The notes under the pieces were generated by a model, which saw only the letters and a program-made list of their open reading frames with translations, had not been told where the DNA came from and searched no databases. Of a stretch of 5,868 nt of DNA, positions 1 to 5,592 are shown piece after piece (position 1 is the first letter of the stretch; every line of letters starts with the position of its first letter). The DNA comes from Fidelibacterota bacterium (GTDB lineage Bacteria > Pseudomonadota > Alphaproteobacteria > Rhodospirillales > Rhodospirillaceae), in contig CANJEU010000149.1 of NCBI GenBank assembly GCA_947473445.1, positions 1 to 5,868 of the forward strand. Direction: 5' to 3'. Both the position numbers and the translations under genes were made by a program.

Positions 1-278
1 ATTTCAAAGGCCCCCTGAGCCGCAAGCGCCGGCTCATGACCGTCGAAGCGGTCATGCTCGACAGCCGCAACAAGGCGATCCTTCTGCGTCGCGACAATGT
101 CGAACATCTGGTGCTGGTGGGGCCGAACACCAGCCAGATCATCGAAACCGGAATCCCCGCGCCGCAAACCGCACCGCCCGCGCCCGCGGAAACACCACCG
201 AGCGATGCGGCAGCCGTCGCCGCCACGCCCATCGACGCCACGCCAGCGACCCGCTTTAGCCAATGGATGAAGCAATGA
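1..278 (+). CDS. fliO: Flagellar biosynthesis protein FliO, C-terminal part (5' end outside window)
   Basis: The frame is open from the first complete codon (position 3) to the TGA at 276-278, giving 91 visible residues. It opens with FKGPLSRKRRLMTVEAV and continues through LLRRDNVEHLVLVG, the pattern of the cytoplasmic FliO domain in alphaproteobacteria. FliO is a small membrane protein that helps assemble the FliP ring of the flagellar type III export gate. The single N-terminal membrane segment expected for the family would lie upstream of the window. The ATG at position 36 is internal, because the conserved FliO sequence already runs upstream of it. The last ~40 residues form a Pro/Ala-rich low-complexity tail, usual for this family. 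The stop codon overlaps the fliP start (ATGA), indicating one operon and translational coupling. The short domain is weakly conserved in general, but the fliP neighbour makes the call firm. Confidence 0.88.
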   Translation, partial: FKGPLSRKRRLMTVEAVMLDSRNKAILLRRDNVEHLVLVGPNTSQIIETGIPAPQTAPPAPAETPPSDAAAVAATPIDATPATRFSQWMKQ

Positions 279-1039
279 GCCGCGATAAAAAACTGTCACT
301 TGCCCTGGTCGCAGGGCTCGCGGCCCTCACCCTTGCGATGCCAGCTTTCGCGCAGAGCCTGAGCATCGACCTCGGCGGCGCCACCGACGCCACCGGGCCC
401 AACTCGACCAGCGGCCGCATCGTTCAGCTTCTGCTGCTGATGACGGTCCTGAGCATTGCGCCGGCCATTTTGATGATGGTCACCTCGTTCACCCGCATCG
501 TCATCGTACTTTCGATTCTGCGCCGCGCGCTGGGCACCAACACCACGCCGCCCAACGTCGTGATGATGTCGCTGGCGATTTTCATCACCGTGTTCGTCAT
601 GATGCCCACCTTCCAGGCCTCGTGGGACAACGGGGTAAAACCGCTGATCGACGGACAGATCACCGAGCAGGAGGCCTTCACCCGCGGCACGCAACCCTTC
701 CATCAATTCATGATGCGCCATGTGCGCGAGAAGGACCTTTCGCTGTTCATGAATATGGCGAACGTGCCGCAGGTGGCGACGCCGGAAGAAACCCCCCTGC
801 AGGCGCTGATCCCGGCGTTCATGATCTCGGAGCTGCGCCGCGCCTTCGAGATCGGGTTCCTGATCTACGTACCCTTCATCATCATCGACATGGTGATCGC
901 CTCGGTGCTCATGTCCATGGGGATGATGATGCTACCGCCCATGATGCTGTCGCTGCCGTTCAAGCTGATCTTCTTCGTCCTGGTCGACGGCTGGTTCCTG
1001 CTGGTCGGGAGCCTGGTGGCCAGCTTCTCCGGAGGATAG
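275..1039 (+). CDS. fliP: Flagellar biosynthetic protein FliP, export gate subunit
   Basis: FliP is a core inner-membrane subunit of the flagellar type III export gate and assembles with FliQ and FliR. The product is 254 residues, normal for the family. Residues 1-26 are a typical cleavable signal peptide (MSRDKK, a hydrophobic stretch, then AFA before Q27), as known for FliP. Four hydrophobic segments are visible, near residues 48-72, 92-113, 192-216 and 228-250, with a soluble loop between the second and third. Family hallmarks include RRALGTNTTPPN (83-94), LIPAFMISELRRAF (178-191), FLIYVPFIIIDMVIAS (195-210) and LPPMMLSLPFKLIFFVLVDGW (220-240). I chose ATG 275 because it overlaps the fliO stop by four bases and gives the standard signal peptide; ATG 263 would add four residues (MDEA) and has no clear ribosome site. 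fliQ does not follow. Confidence 0.97.
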   Translation: MSRDKKLSLALVAGLAALTLAMPAFAQSLSIDLGGATDATGPNSTSGRIVQLLLLMTVLSIAPAILMMVTSFTRIVIVLSILRRALGTNTTPPNVVMMSLAIFITVFVMMPTFQASWDNGVKPLIDGQITEQEAFTRGTQPFHQFMMRHVREKDLSLFMNMANVPQVATPEETPLQALIPAFMISELRRAFEIGFLIYVPFIIIDMVIASVLMSMGMMMLPPMMLSLPFKLIFFVLVDGWFLLVGSLVASFSGG

Positions 1040-1082
1040 TGACGGAGCTATGCATTCCACGCGCCGATCGTGACGGCCGCGA

Positions 1083-1200
1083 CCGAAAATTGGCGACAGT
1101 GGCGACAGGCGACACTTTCCAGATTTCGCAACCTTGCGAATGACTTGGCCGAAAATCACGCTTGGCGACACTTTGGCGACAGTTTGCGACACTTTGCGGT
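1083..1200. repeat. Two clusters of GGCGACA repeats around a 16-base palindrome
   Basis: Exact GGCGACA occurs at 1092, 1101, 1108, 1164 and 1175, and a TGCGACA variant at 1185; a degenerate partial copy (TTTGCGG) ends the block. In the second cluster the cores are 11 and 10 bases apart, close to one helical turn, with CTTT or GTTT linkers. In the first cluster they are 9 and 7 apart. Each cluster follows a CCGAAAAT box (1083-1090 and 1149-1156). Between the clusters is the perfect palindrome TTCGCAA-CC-TTGCGAA (1125-1140). The arrangement suggests either a multi-site protein-binding region or one copy of a dispersed intergenic repeat family; the sequence alone does not decide. Confidence 0.8.
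1125..1140. repeat. Perfect inverted repeat TTCGCAACCTTGCGAA
   Basis: Seven-base arms (1125-1131 and 1134-1140) are separated by CC. With a 2-base centre it is a poor RNA hairpin but a good shape for a dimeric DNA-binding protein. It sits between the two GGCGACA clusters. Confidence 0.6.
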
Positions 1201-1234
1201 AGCTATGCAGGTGCGGCAGAACCTCCGAATTCTC

Positions 1235-1254
1235 GCGCGTCATGTTTGACGCGC
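1235..1254. repeat. Perfect 8-base inverted repeat with 4-base loop (hairpin or operator)
   Basis: GCGCGTCA (1235-1242), a TGTT loop, then TGACGCGC (1247-1254). The stem is GC-rich and could form a stable RNA hairpin on either strand. No T-run follows on either side, so it is not a classical intrinsic terminator. It could end the fliP transcript in another way, or be an operator upstream of the TPR gene. Confidence 0.5.
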
Positions 1255-1423
1255 CGCGTCGTTAGGGAGGCCATGCCCTTCCTCACTCATTTCACAATGT
1301 CAAACAGCGCGACAAGCCTGCGCCCGCACCCCATTTTTCGTCGAGCGATCTTTGGGTGCGCGGTGAATTTAATGATTCAAAAAATCGGTTTTGTGCTTCG
1401 GGCGAGTCGGCTACCGTCGCGGC

Positions 1424-3187
1424 ATGAAACATCGCGCTTTCGCCGTCAGTCTCCTGGCCGGATCGGCCGTCGCCGCGAGCTTTGTCTTCGCGCCGCGCCC
1501 GCCGGATCAATCTGACATCACCGACCTGTTCGATCCCGCGGCAATTGCACGTAACATGTGCGGCGCGACCGAAAGCCTGAGCACGTTTGGGATTCCTCCC
1601 GCGGCCGCGGCAGATATCGCCCCGGCGACCAAGATTTGGCCCGGGCTCGGGGAGCATAGTTTCAAGATCACGACCACGAGCCAGCAAGCACAAGCGTTCT
1701 TCGATCAAGGCCTGCGTCTCGTCTACGGGTTCAATTTCGGCGAGGCGTTGGCCTCGTTCCGCGCGGCGCAGGCGCTCGACCCGGCGTGCGCCATGTGTTT
1801 TTGGGGCGAAGCGTTCGCGCTCGGCCCGACGCTGAACGCGACGATGCCCGAGGCCAATAACGCGCCTGCTCTCGCCGCGGTACAAAAAGCTGAAGCGTTG
1901 GCCCATGACAAGGATCACCCGACGACGCCGCGCGAGCGCGGGCTGATCGCCGCGCTGAAGGAACGCTATTCGGCCGACCCTCATAAAACGCGCGAGGCGC
2001 TGAACGCGGCCTATGCGGACGCCATGTATCGCGCCTATCAACTGTTCGACGGCGACGTCGATATGGCGACGCTGCACGCCGACGCAGCACTCAATGAAAG
2101 CCGCGTGACCGGCTGGTGGACACCCGATGGCCGACTGCCGACCCCGCGCGCCGCGTCCGCGCTTGTGGCGCTGGAACGCGCGTTGAAGGTCGACGGCGCA
2201 CATGCGGGCGCCATCCACTATTATATCCACGCCATGGACAGCTCGCCCCGGCCCGAGCGCGCCGAGCCGTTCGCCAACAAGCTTGCCGGGCTCATGCCGG
2301 GCGCGGGGCATATCGTTCATATGCCGGCACATATCTATTATCGCCGCGGCCGTTATATCGACGCGCTCAATGCCAATATCGACGCGCTGAAGGTCGATGA
2401 CGCTTATCTCGGCGCCGACAATAGCGCCGACAATGTCTATCGCTACCAGCTCTACGCGCACAATCTGCACTTTGGTTTTGCATCGGCGAACATGGCGGGC
2501 GACGAGAAGAATGCGCTCGCGCTTGCCGGCAAGCTCGACGCCTTGCTGGCGCGCGGGGTGGTGCAACGGCCCGACTACTACGCCGCTGCCGCCTACTACC
2601 CGCGCGTGCGCTTTGCGAGCAGCAAGGAGATTCTTGCGCTGCCCGCACCGGCCGATACCGCCATTTTTCCCAAGGGGATCTGGCATTACGCGCGGGCGTC
2701 GGCGTTTGTGGCGGCGAGCGATCTGAACGCCGCGCGCGCGGAACTCGCCGCGCTCGAGCGCCTGCGCAAGGAAACCGATCTCGAAAAGATGCTGATGTCC
2801 TACTCGCGCACACCGCAGATGCTGCTGCTGGCCGAGGAAGTCGTGCGTGGCCGCATCGCCGCGCAGGAGAAGAATTGGGACGAGGCCTTCAAGCACTTCG
2901 CCGCCGCGATCACGGTGCAGGGTCAGGTACGCGGCTTCGACCCGCCAGCGTGGGATTTCCCCGTGAAACAAGCCCTTGGCCTCGCGCTGTTGAAAGCCGG
3001 CCGCACCGAGGACGCCATGAAAGTTTTGCGCGAAGCGTTGATGGATGCCCCCAACAACGCAACTGTGCTTTACGCCCTCGCGCAAGCGTCCGAAGTCCTG
3101 AAAGATAGTCCTGCCGCCTCGCAGTACCGTCTGCTTTACAAGCGCGCGTGGGCCGGACGCGATGCGCCGGACTTAAATAGAATTTAG
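1424..3187 (+). CDS. Exported tetratricopeptide-repeat protein of unknown function
   Basis: The product is 587 residues from ATG 1424; a TTG start at 1391 would add 11 residues that spoil the signal sequence. Residues 1-23 (MKHRAFAVSLLAGSAVAASF...) look like a signal peptide or N-terminal anchor, so the protein probably acts in the periplasm. A clear TPR unit lies at about 88-122 (FFDQGLRLVYGFNFGEALASF), and C-terminal TPR-like helices at about 473-500 and 515-562. The middle carries motifs I know from a widespread but uncharacterised TPR family: HYYIHAMDSS (265-274), GHIVHMPAHIYYRRGRY (295-311) and YAHNLHF (344-350). CAMC at 122-125 gives two closely spaced cysteines. TPR folds usually bind proteins or peptides; the conserved histidines hint at something more, but no reaction is known to me. 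There is no strong ribosome site, and the gene stands alone between unrelated neighbours. Confidence 0.87.
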   Translation: MKHRAFAVSLLAGSAVAASFVFAPRPPDQSDITDLFDPAAIARNMCGATESLSTFGIPPAAAADIAPATKIWPGLGEHSFKITTTSQQAQAFFDQGLRLVYGFNFGEALASFRAAQALDPACAMCFWGEAFALGPTLNATMPEANNAPALAAVQKAEALAHDKDHPTTPRERGLIAALKERYSADPHKTREALNAAYADAMYRAYQLFDGDVDMATLHADAALNESRVTGWWTPDGRLPTPRAASALVALERALKVDGAHAGAIHYYIHAMDSSPRPERAEPFANKLAGLMPGAGHIVHMPAHIYYRRGRYIDALNANIDALKVDDAYLGADNSADNVYRYQLYAHNLHFGFASANMAGDEKNALALAGKLDALLARGVVQRPDYYAAAAYYPRVRFASSKEILALPAPADTAIFPKGIWHYARASAFVAASDLNAARAELAALERLRKETDLEKMLMSYSRTPQMLLLAEEVVRGRIAAQEKNWDEAFKHFAAAITVQGQVRGFDPPAWDFPVKQALGLALLKAGRTEDAMKVLREALMDAPNNATVLYALAQASEVLKDSPAASQYRLLYKRAWAGRDAPDLNRI

Positions 3188-3220
3188 ACAGCCCAACACG
3201 ATCAGGTGCGCCGCAGCCCC

Positions 3221-3250
3221 TTGCCTGCCATCGCGTCGCACGCCTATACT
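3221..3250 (+). promoter_or_regulatory. Sigma-70-like promoter of the ArsR-SRPBCC operon
   Basis: TTGCCT (3221-3226) and TATACT (3245-3250) are 18 bases apart and resemble -35 and -10 boxes. Transcription would start at about 3256-3258, at or next to the ATG of the regulator. No ribosome-binding sequence precedes that ATG, so the transcript is probably leaderless. Confidence 0.6.
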
Positions 3251-3265
3251 GAACCAAATGGTTCA
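3250..3265. promoter_or_regulatory. Palindromic operator overlapping the ArsR start codon
   Basis: TGAACCA-AA-TGGTTCA is a perfect inverted repeat with 7-base arms. It begins at the last base of the -10 box, covers the predicted transcription start and includes the ATG (3258-3260). This is the expected position for a self-repressing ArsR-type operator, where a bound dimer would block RNA polymerase. That the adjacent regulator binds it is inference from position and symmetry. Confidence 0.65.
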
Positions 3266-3623
3266 TTATTCACAGCCCCGTGTTAACGCTTCGTTTGCCG
3301 CGCTTGCGGACGCCACACGTCGCGGCGTTCTGGAGCAGCTGGGGCGCGCGGACGCGTCGATCTCTGAACTTGCTGAGAAATTCCACATGACCCTCACGGG
3401 TATGAAGAAACATGTGGGCGTCTTGGAACAGGCGGGGCTGGTCACGACGGAAAAGGTCGGGCGTGTGCGGACCTGCAAGCTGGGGCGGCGCCGCCTCGAG
3501 GAAGAGGCGGCGTGGATCGAAAGATATCGTCAGCTTTGGGCCGCGCGTTTCGACGCGTTGGACGCGGTCGTCGAGGAACTGAAGCGGAAGGACAAGGCCG
3601 ATGGGCGCGGAAAGAGAAGTTAA
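3258..3623 (+). CDS. ArsR-family winged-helix transcriptional regulator
   Basis: A 121-residue DNA-binding regulator of usual length for the family. FAALADATRRGVLEQLGRAD (13-32) is the typical first helical part. ISELAEKFHMTLTGMKKHVG (35-54) is the helix-turn-helix with its recognition helix, and LEQAGLVTTEKVGRVRTCKL (56-75) forms the wing. The C-terminal helix (about 80-110) probably serves dimerisation. The ELCVCDL-type metal site of true arsenic/metal sensors is absent; the only cysteine is C73, so it is probably not a thiol-metal sensor. It belongs to the subgroup encoded directly before an SRPBCC/AHSA1 protein. ATG 3258 lies inside the operator palindrome, with no ribosome site and a promoter ending just upstream. 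It most likely represses its own operon; the inducing signal is unknown. Confidence 0.93.
   Translation: MVHYSQPRVNASFAALADATRRGVLEQLGRADASISELAEKFHMTLTGMKKHVGVLEQAGLVTTEKVGRVRTCKLGRRRLEEEAAWIERYRQLWAARFDALDAVVEELKRKDKADGRGKRS
3489..3512 (+). repeat. Perfect 9-bp hairpin inside the arsR coding sequence
   Basis: CGCCGCCTC (3489-3497) pairs perfectly with GAGGCGGCG (3504-3512) across a 6-base loop, GAGGAA. It encodes part of RRRLEEEAA. It may be a by-product of GC-rich Arg, Glu and Ala codons, or it may slow ribosomes or protect the mRNA. Confidence 0.4.
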
Positions 3624-3627
3624 GACG

Positions 3628-4131
3628 ATGAAGAACTCTACGACCGTGGAGCGGACGTCCGAGCGTGAGCTTGTCGTCACGCGCACCTTCAACGCTCCTG
3701 CGCGCCTGGTATTCGAGGCTTGGACCACGCCCGCGTTGTTCATGCGCTGGTGGGTTCCGAAGTCCTTTGGATTGACTCTTCTTTCCTGCGAATTGGATGT
3801 CCGTGTCGGAGGCGGCTACCGTCTGGAGTTCGGCCATCCCGCCTCGGAGCAGCCTATGGCATTCTTCGGCAGTTATGTCGAAGTGACGCCATATTCGCGC
3901 CTCGTCTGGACGAATGAAGAAAGTCCCGATGGCGCCGTCACGACCGTGACCTTTGAAGAAAAAGGCGGGATGATCCGCGTCGTGGTCAACGATCTTTATC
4001 CTTCGAAGGAAGCGCTCGACGCCGCGATCGCTTCGGAAAGCACCGGAGGATTCCCCGAGCAGTTCGAGCAGTTGGACGCGATTCTCGCCACGCCCAGCGC
4101 GCGCCCAACCCCGCGTCCGCTCGGGTTTTAG
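3628..4131 (+). CDS. SRPBCC (AHSA1/START-like) domain protein
   Basis: A 167-residue cytoplasmic protein with the helix-grip fold of the Aha1 C-terminal-domain family, which encloses a hydrophobic ligand cavity. Hallmarks are VVTRTFNAPARLVFEAWT (16-33), FMRWWVPKSFG (38-48), DVRVGGGYRLEF (57-68), FFGSYVEVTPYSRLVWT (79-95) and VTTVTFEEKGG (104-114). The C-terminal GGFPEQFEQLDAIL (140-153) fits the family; the last ~14 residues (SARPTPRPLGF end) look like a short unstructured tail. I chose ATG 3628, four bases after the arsR stop, with AGAGAAG (3613-3619) at 8-base spacing, because it puts the domain near the N-terminus. ATG 3601 has an AAGGA site at the same spacing and would add nine residues (MGAEREVKT) and overlap arsR by 23 bases; it cannot be excluded. 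It is co-transcribed with the regulator. Ligand and role are unknown. Confidence 0.9.
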   Translation: MKNSTTVERTSERELVVTRTFNAPARLVFEAWTTPALFMRWWVPKSFGLTLLSCELDVRVGGGYRLEFGHPASEQPMAFFGSYVEVTPYSRLVWTNEESPDGAVTTVTFEEKGGMIRVVVNDLYPSKEALDAAIASESTGGFPEQFEQLDAILATPSARPTPRPLGF

Positions 4132-4140
4132 CGGGCGGGG
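4109..4140 (+). terminator. Possible terminator hairpin spanning the SRPBCC stop codon
   Basis: CCCCGC-GT-CCGCT (4109-4121) pairs with AGCGG-GCGGGG (4130-4140): an 11-bp stem with a 2-base bulge (GT) and an 8-base loop. The TAG stop (4129-4131) lies at the loop/stem edge. No T-run follows, so termination is uncertain. A smaller hairpin, GCGGCG/CGCCGC with an 8-base loop, follows at 4145-4164. Together they plausibly separate this operon from the permease gene. Confidence 0.35.
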
Positions 4141-4265
4141 ATTAGCGGCGTTCCGAATCGCCGCATGCGACGGACGGTTGCCTTCCAAGAGAATGGCAAA
4201 TGTCCGGGAAAACAGGATAGGCTGACGCCCACAGTGAGGCTTTGCTTCGGGGGAACGCCAGCCGC

Positions 4266-5561
4266 ATGACGGAAAAAACAGCCGGACTTTTGCGCGCCAT
4301 CACGCCATTCGGCGCGGCGCTTTTGGTGCTGAACGGGATGATCGGCGCGGGCATCTTTGTGCTCCCGGCGACGGTGTCGGCCACTACGGGGAATTGGGCG
4401 CCGTGGCTATTTGTGCTGGTGGGTCTGTTCTTTATCACCATCGCGCTGTCGTTCGCTGAACTTGCCAGCTACTTCAAAGAAACCGGCGGACCTGTGCTTT
4501 ATGCGGGCACCGCGTTTGGGCCGGCGGCGGGTTTCGCGGCCGGGTGGATGTTGTGGCTGGGGCGGGTGACCGCCATCGCCGCCAATCTCAACGTAGTCGT
4601 CACCTACCTTGGACCCTACTGGTCCTTCGTCGCGGGCGGCGTCGGGCGCATCGTCTTTATCGGGGCCGTGTGCGCGGCGCTGGTGGTGGCCAATGTCATC
4701 GGCGTGAAGCAGGGCGTACGCACCGTTGCGATCTTCACCGTGCTGAAACTCACGCCGCTTTTCCTTCTTGTGTTCGCGGGCCTAACCTATGTCGGCGGCG
4801 ACACGATGCCTGGACCCGCGCCGTCGCTGGGCACCCTGGGCGCAGCGGTCTTGCTGTTGATCTATGCCTTCGTCGGGTTCGAGGCGGCGCTGGTGACGGC
4901 GGGTGAAACGCGCAACCCGCGCCGCGCCCTGCCGCGGGCATTGATGTTCACCATGATCGGCACCGCGCTGCTTTATTGCCTGATCACGCTTGTTTATGTC
5001 GCCGTGCTGCCGACGGGGGGCGTTGAGAACAAGACCCTTGCCGATGTGGCCGCGGCGCTGGGCGGACCGGTGGCCGCGACGGTTATGGCCTTCACCGTCA
5101 TCTTCTCGGTCGGCGGTAACGTGGCTTCAGCGATGGTCACCTCGCCGCGCCTGACCTATTCGCTGGCGGAAAACAAATGGCTGCCGAAATGGTTTGGCCA
5201 CGTTCATGCGAAGTTCGCAACGCCCGATCACTCCATCCTGCTCTTCGGCGTCATGGTGTTCATTTTCTCCGCATCGAGTTCGTTCGTGTTCCTGGCGGCG
5301 GCGAGTTCGCTGGCGCGCATCCTGATCTACATCCTGTGCATCCTTGCCCTGCCCAAGCTGCGCAACACACTCAGCCCCGAGGCGAAGGAAGATGCGTATA
5401 GGCCGCCGGGGGGCCTCGCCGTGCCGGGGATCGCCCTCGTGCTGTGCATTTGGGCCTGCACACAGGCCACAATGGGATCTTGGACCGTTGTGGCTGGCGT
5501 CGTCGCGGTGGGATTGATTCTGTACATGCTGGCGCGCATGCGCACCGCGTCAGGAAACTAG
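4266..5561 (+). CDS. APC-family amino acid permease
   Basis: A 431-residue inner-membrane transporter of the amino acid-polyamine-organocation family, normal length with about 12 hydrophobic segments. The first segment carries GMIGAGIF (24-31), the conserved unwound region that binds the substrate backbone in this family. Other family features are FAELASYFKETGGPVLYA (63-80), YAFVGFEAALVTAGETRNPRRALPRAL (around 200-226, the conserved FVGFE...GE stretch) and SPRLTYSLAENKWLPKWF (293-310) followed by TPDHSI. It probably imports or exchanges amino acids using an ion gradient; the substrate cannot be read from the sequence. ATG 4266 begins the usual short cytoplasmic N-terminus; GGGGGAA at 4249-4255 lies upstream, rather far for a ribosome site. 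A TTG at 4242 would add eight residues. I found no convincing promoter in 4141-4265. The next gene starts 28 bases after the stop. Confidence 0.92.
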   Translation: MTEKTAGLLRAITPFGAALLVLNGMIGAGIFVLPATVSATTGNWAPWLFVLVGLFFITIALSFAELASYFKETGGPVLYAGTAFGPAAGFAAGWMLWLGRVTAIAANLNVVVTYLGPYWSFVAGGVGRIVFIGAVCAALVVANVIGVKQGVRTVAIFTVLKLTPLFLLVFAGLTYVGGDTMPGPAPSLGTLGAAVLLLIYAFVGFEAALVTAGETRNPRRALPRALMFTMIGTALLYCLITLVYVAVLPTGGVENKTLADVAAALGGPVAATVMAFTVIFSVGGNVASAMVTSPRLTYSLAENKWLPKWFGHVHAKFATPDHSILLFGVMVFIFSASSSFVFLAAASSLARILIYILCILALPKLRNTLSPEAKEDAYRPPGGLAVPGIALVLCIWACTQATMGSWTVVAGVVAVGLILYMLARMRTASGN

Positions 5562-5578
5562 GCTTTCTTCTTTTGTGT

Positions 5579-5592
5579 AGGGGAACCCCTTG
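5579..5592 (+). promoter_or_regulatory. Ribosome-binding site that decides a TTG start
   Basis: AGGGGAA (5579-5585) is a good ribosome-binding sequence five to six bases before TTG (5590-5592). An in-frame TAG at 5578-5580 rules out any start further upstream, and the next in-frame ATG is already inside the conserved domain (PGM). AGGGG-AA-CCCCT (5579-5590) is also a perfect inverted repeat that covers the ribosome site and the first base of the start codon. Confidence 0.6.

Larger units (their letters stand above)
1040..1423. other. 384-base intergenic region between fliP and the TPR gene
   Basis: I see no convincing gene here. Open frames crossing it are short, lack a plausible ribosome site at proper spacing, and match no family I know. 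It contains a GGCGACA repeat block with a central palindrome (1083-1200) and a separate perfect inverted repeat (1235-1254). An AT-richer stretch follows at about 1363-1393, just before the TPR gene, and could hold its promoter, but I could not find a convincing -35/-10 pair. No hairpin followed by a T-run marks the end of the fliP transcript. Confidence 0.7.

Noticed and set aside
1083..1200. CRISPR array
   Set aside because: The repeated units are only 7-11 bases with almost no spacers and there are no cas genes, so it is not a CRISPR array.
932..1243. A 103-codon minus-strand frame running through the repeat block into fliP
   Set aside because: It overlaps the fliP 3' end, and its repetitive peptide (KVSQTVAKVSP...) simply reflects the DNA repeats. 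No homolog family is known to me.
1162..1515. Plus-strand frame, including ATG 1273 preceded by AGGGAGG
   Set aside because: The purine run is only two bases from the ATG, too close for a ribosome site. The peptide has no recognisable features and the frame overlaps the TPR gene start out of frame.
1292..3085. A 597-codon open frame on the minus strand opposite the TPR gene
   Set aside because: Its translation is Arg/Gly/Val-rich with no recognisable domain, while the plus strand encodes a clear TPR family with signal peptide. Long antisense frames are expected from GC-biased third positions.
3442..4188. A 248-codon minus-strand frame opposite arsR and the SRPBCC gene
   Set aside because: It is a shadow of two well-supported genes; its composition is not protein-like and it shows no motif.
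4178..4222. Promoter for the permease (TTGCCT at 4178, or TGGCAA/TAGGCT at 4194/4217)
   Set aside because: TTGCCT has no -10-like box at proper spacing, and the second pair matches the consensus at about half of the positions, so it is not distinguishable from chance.
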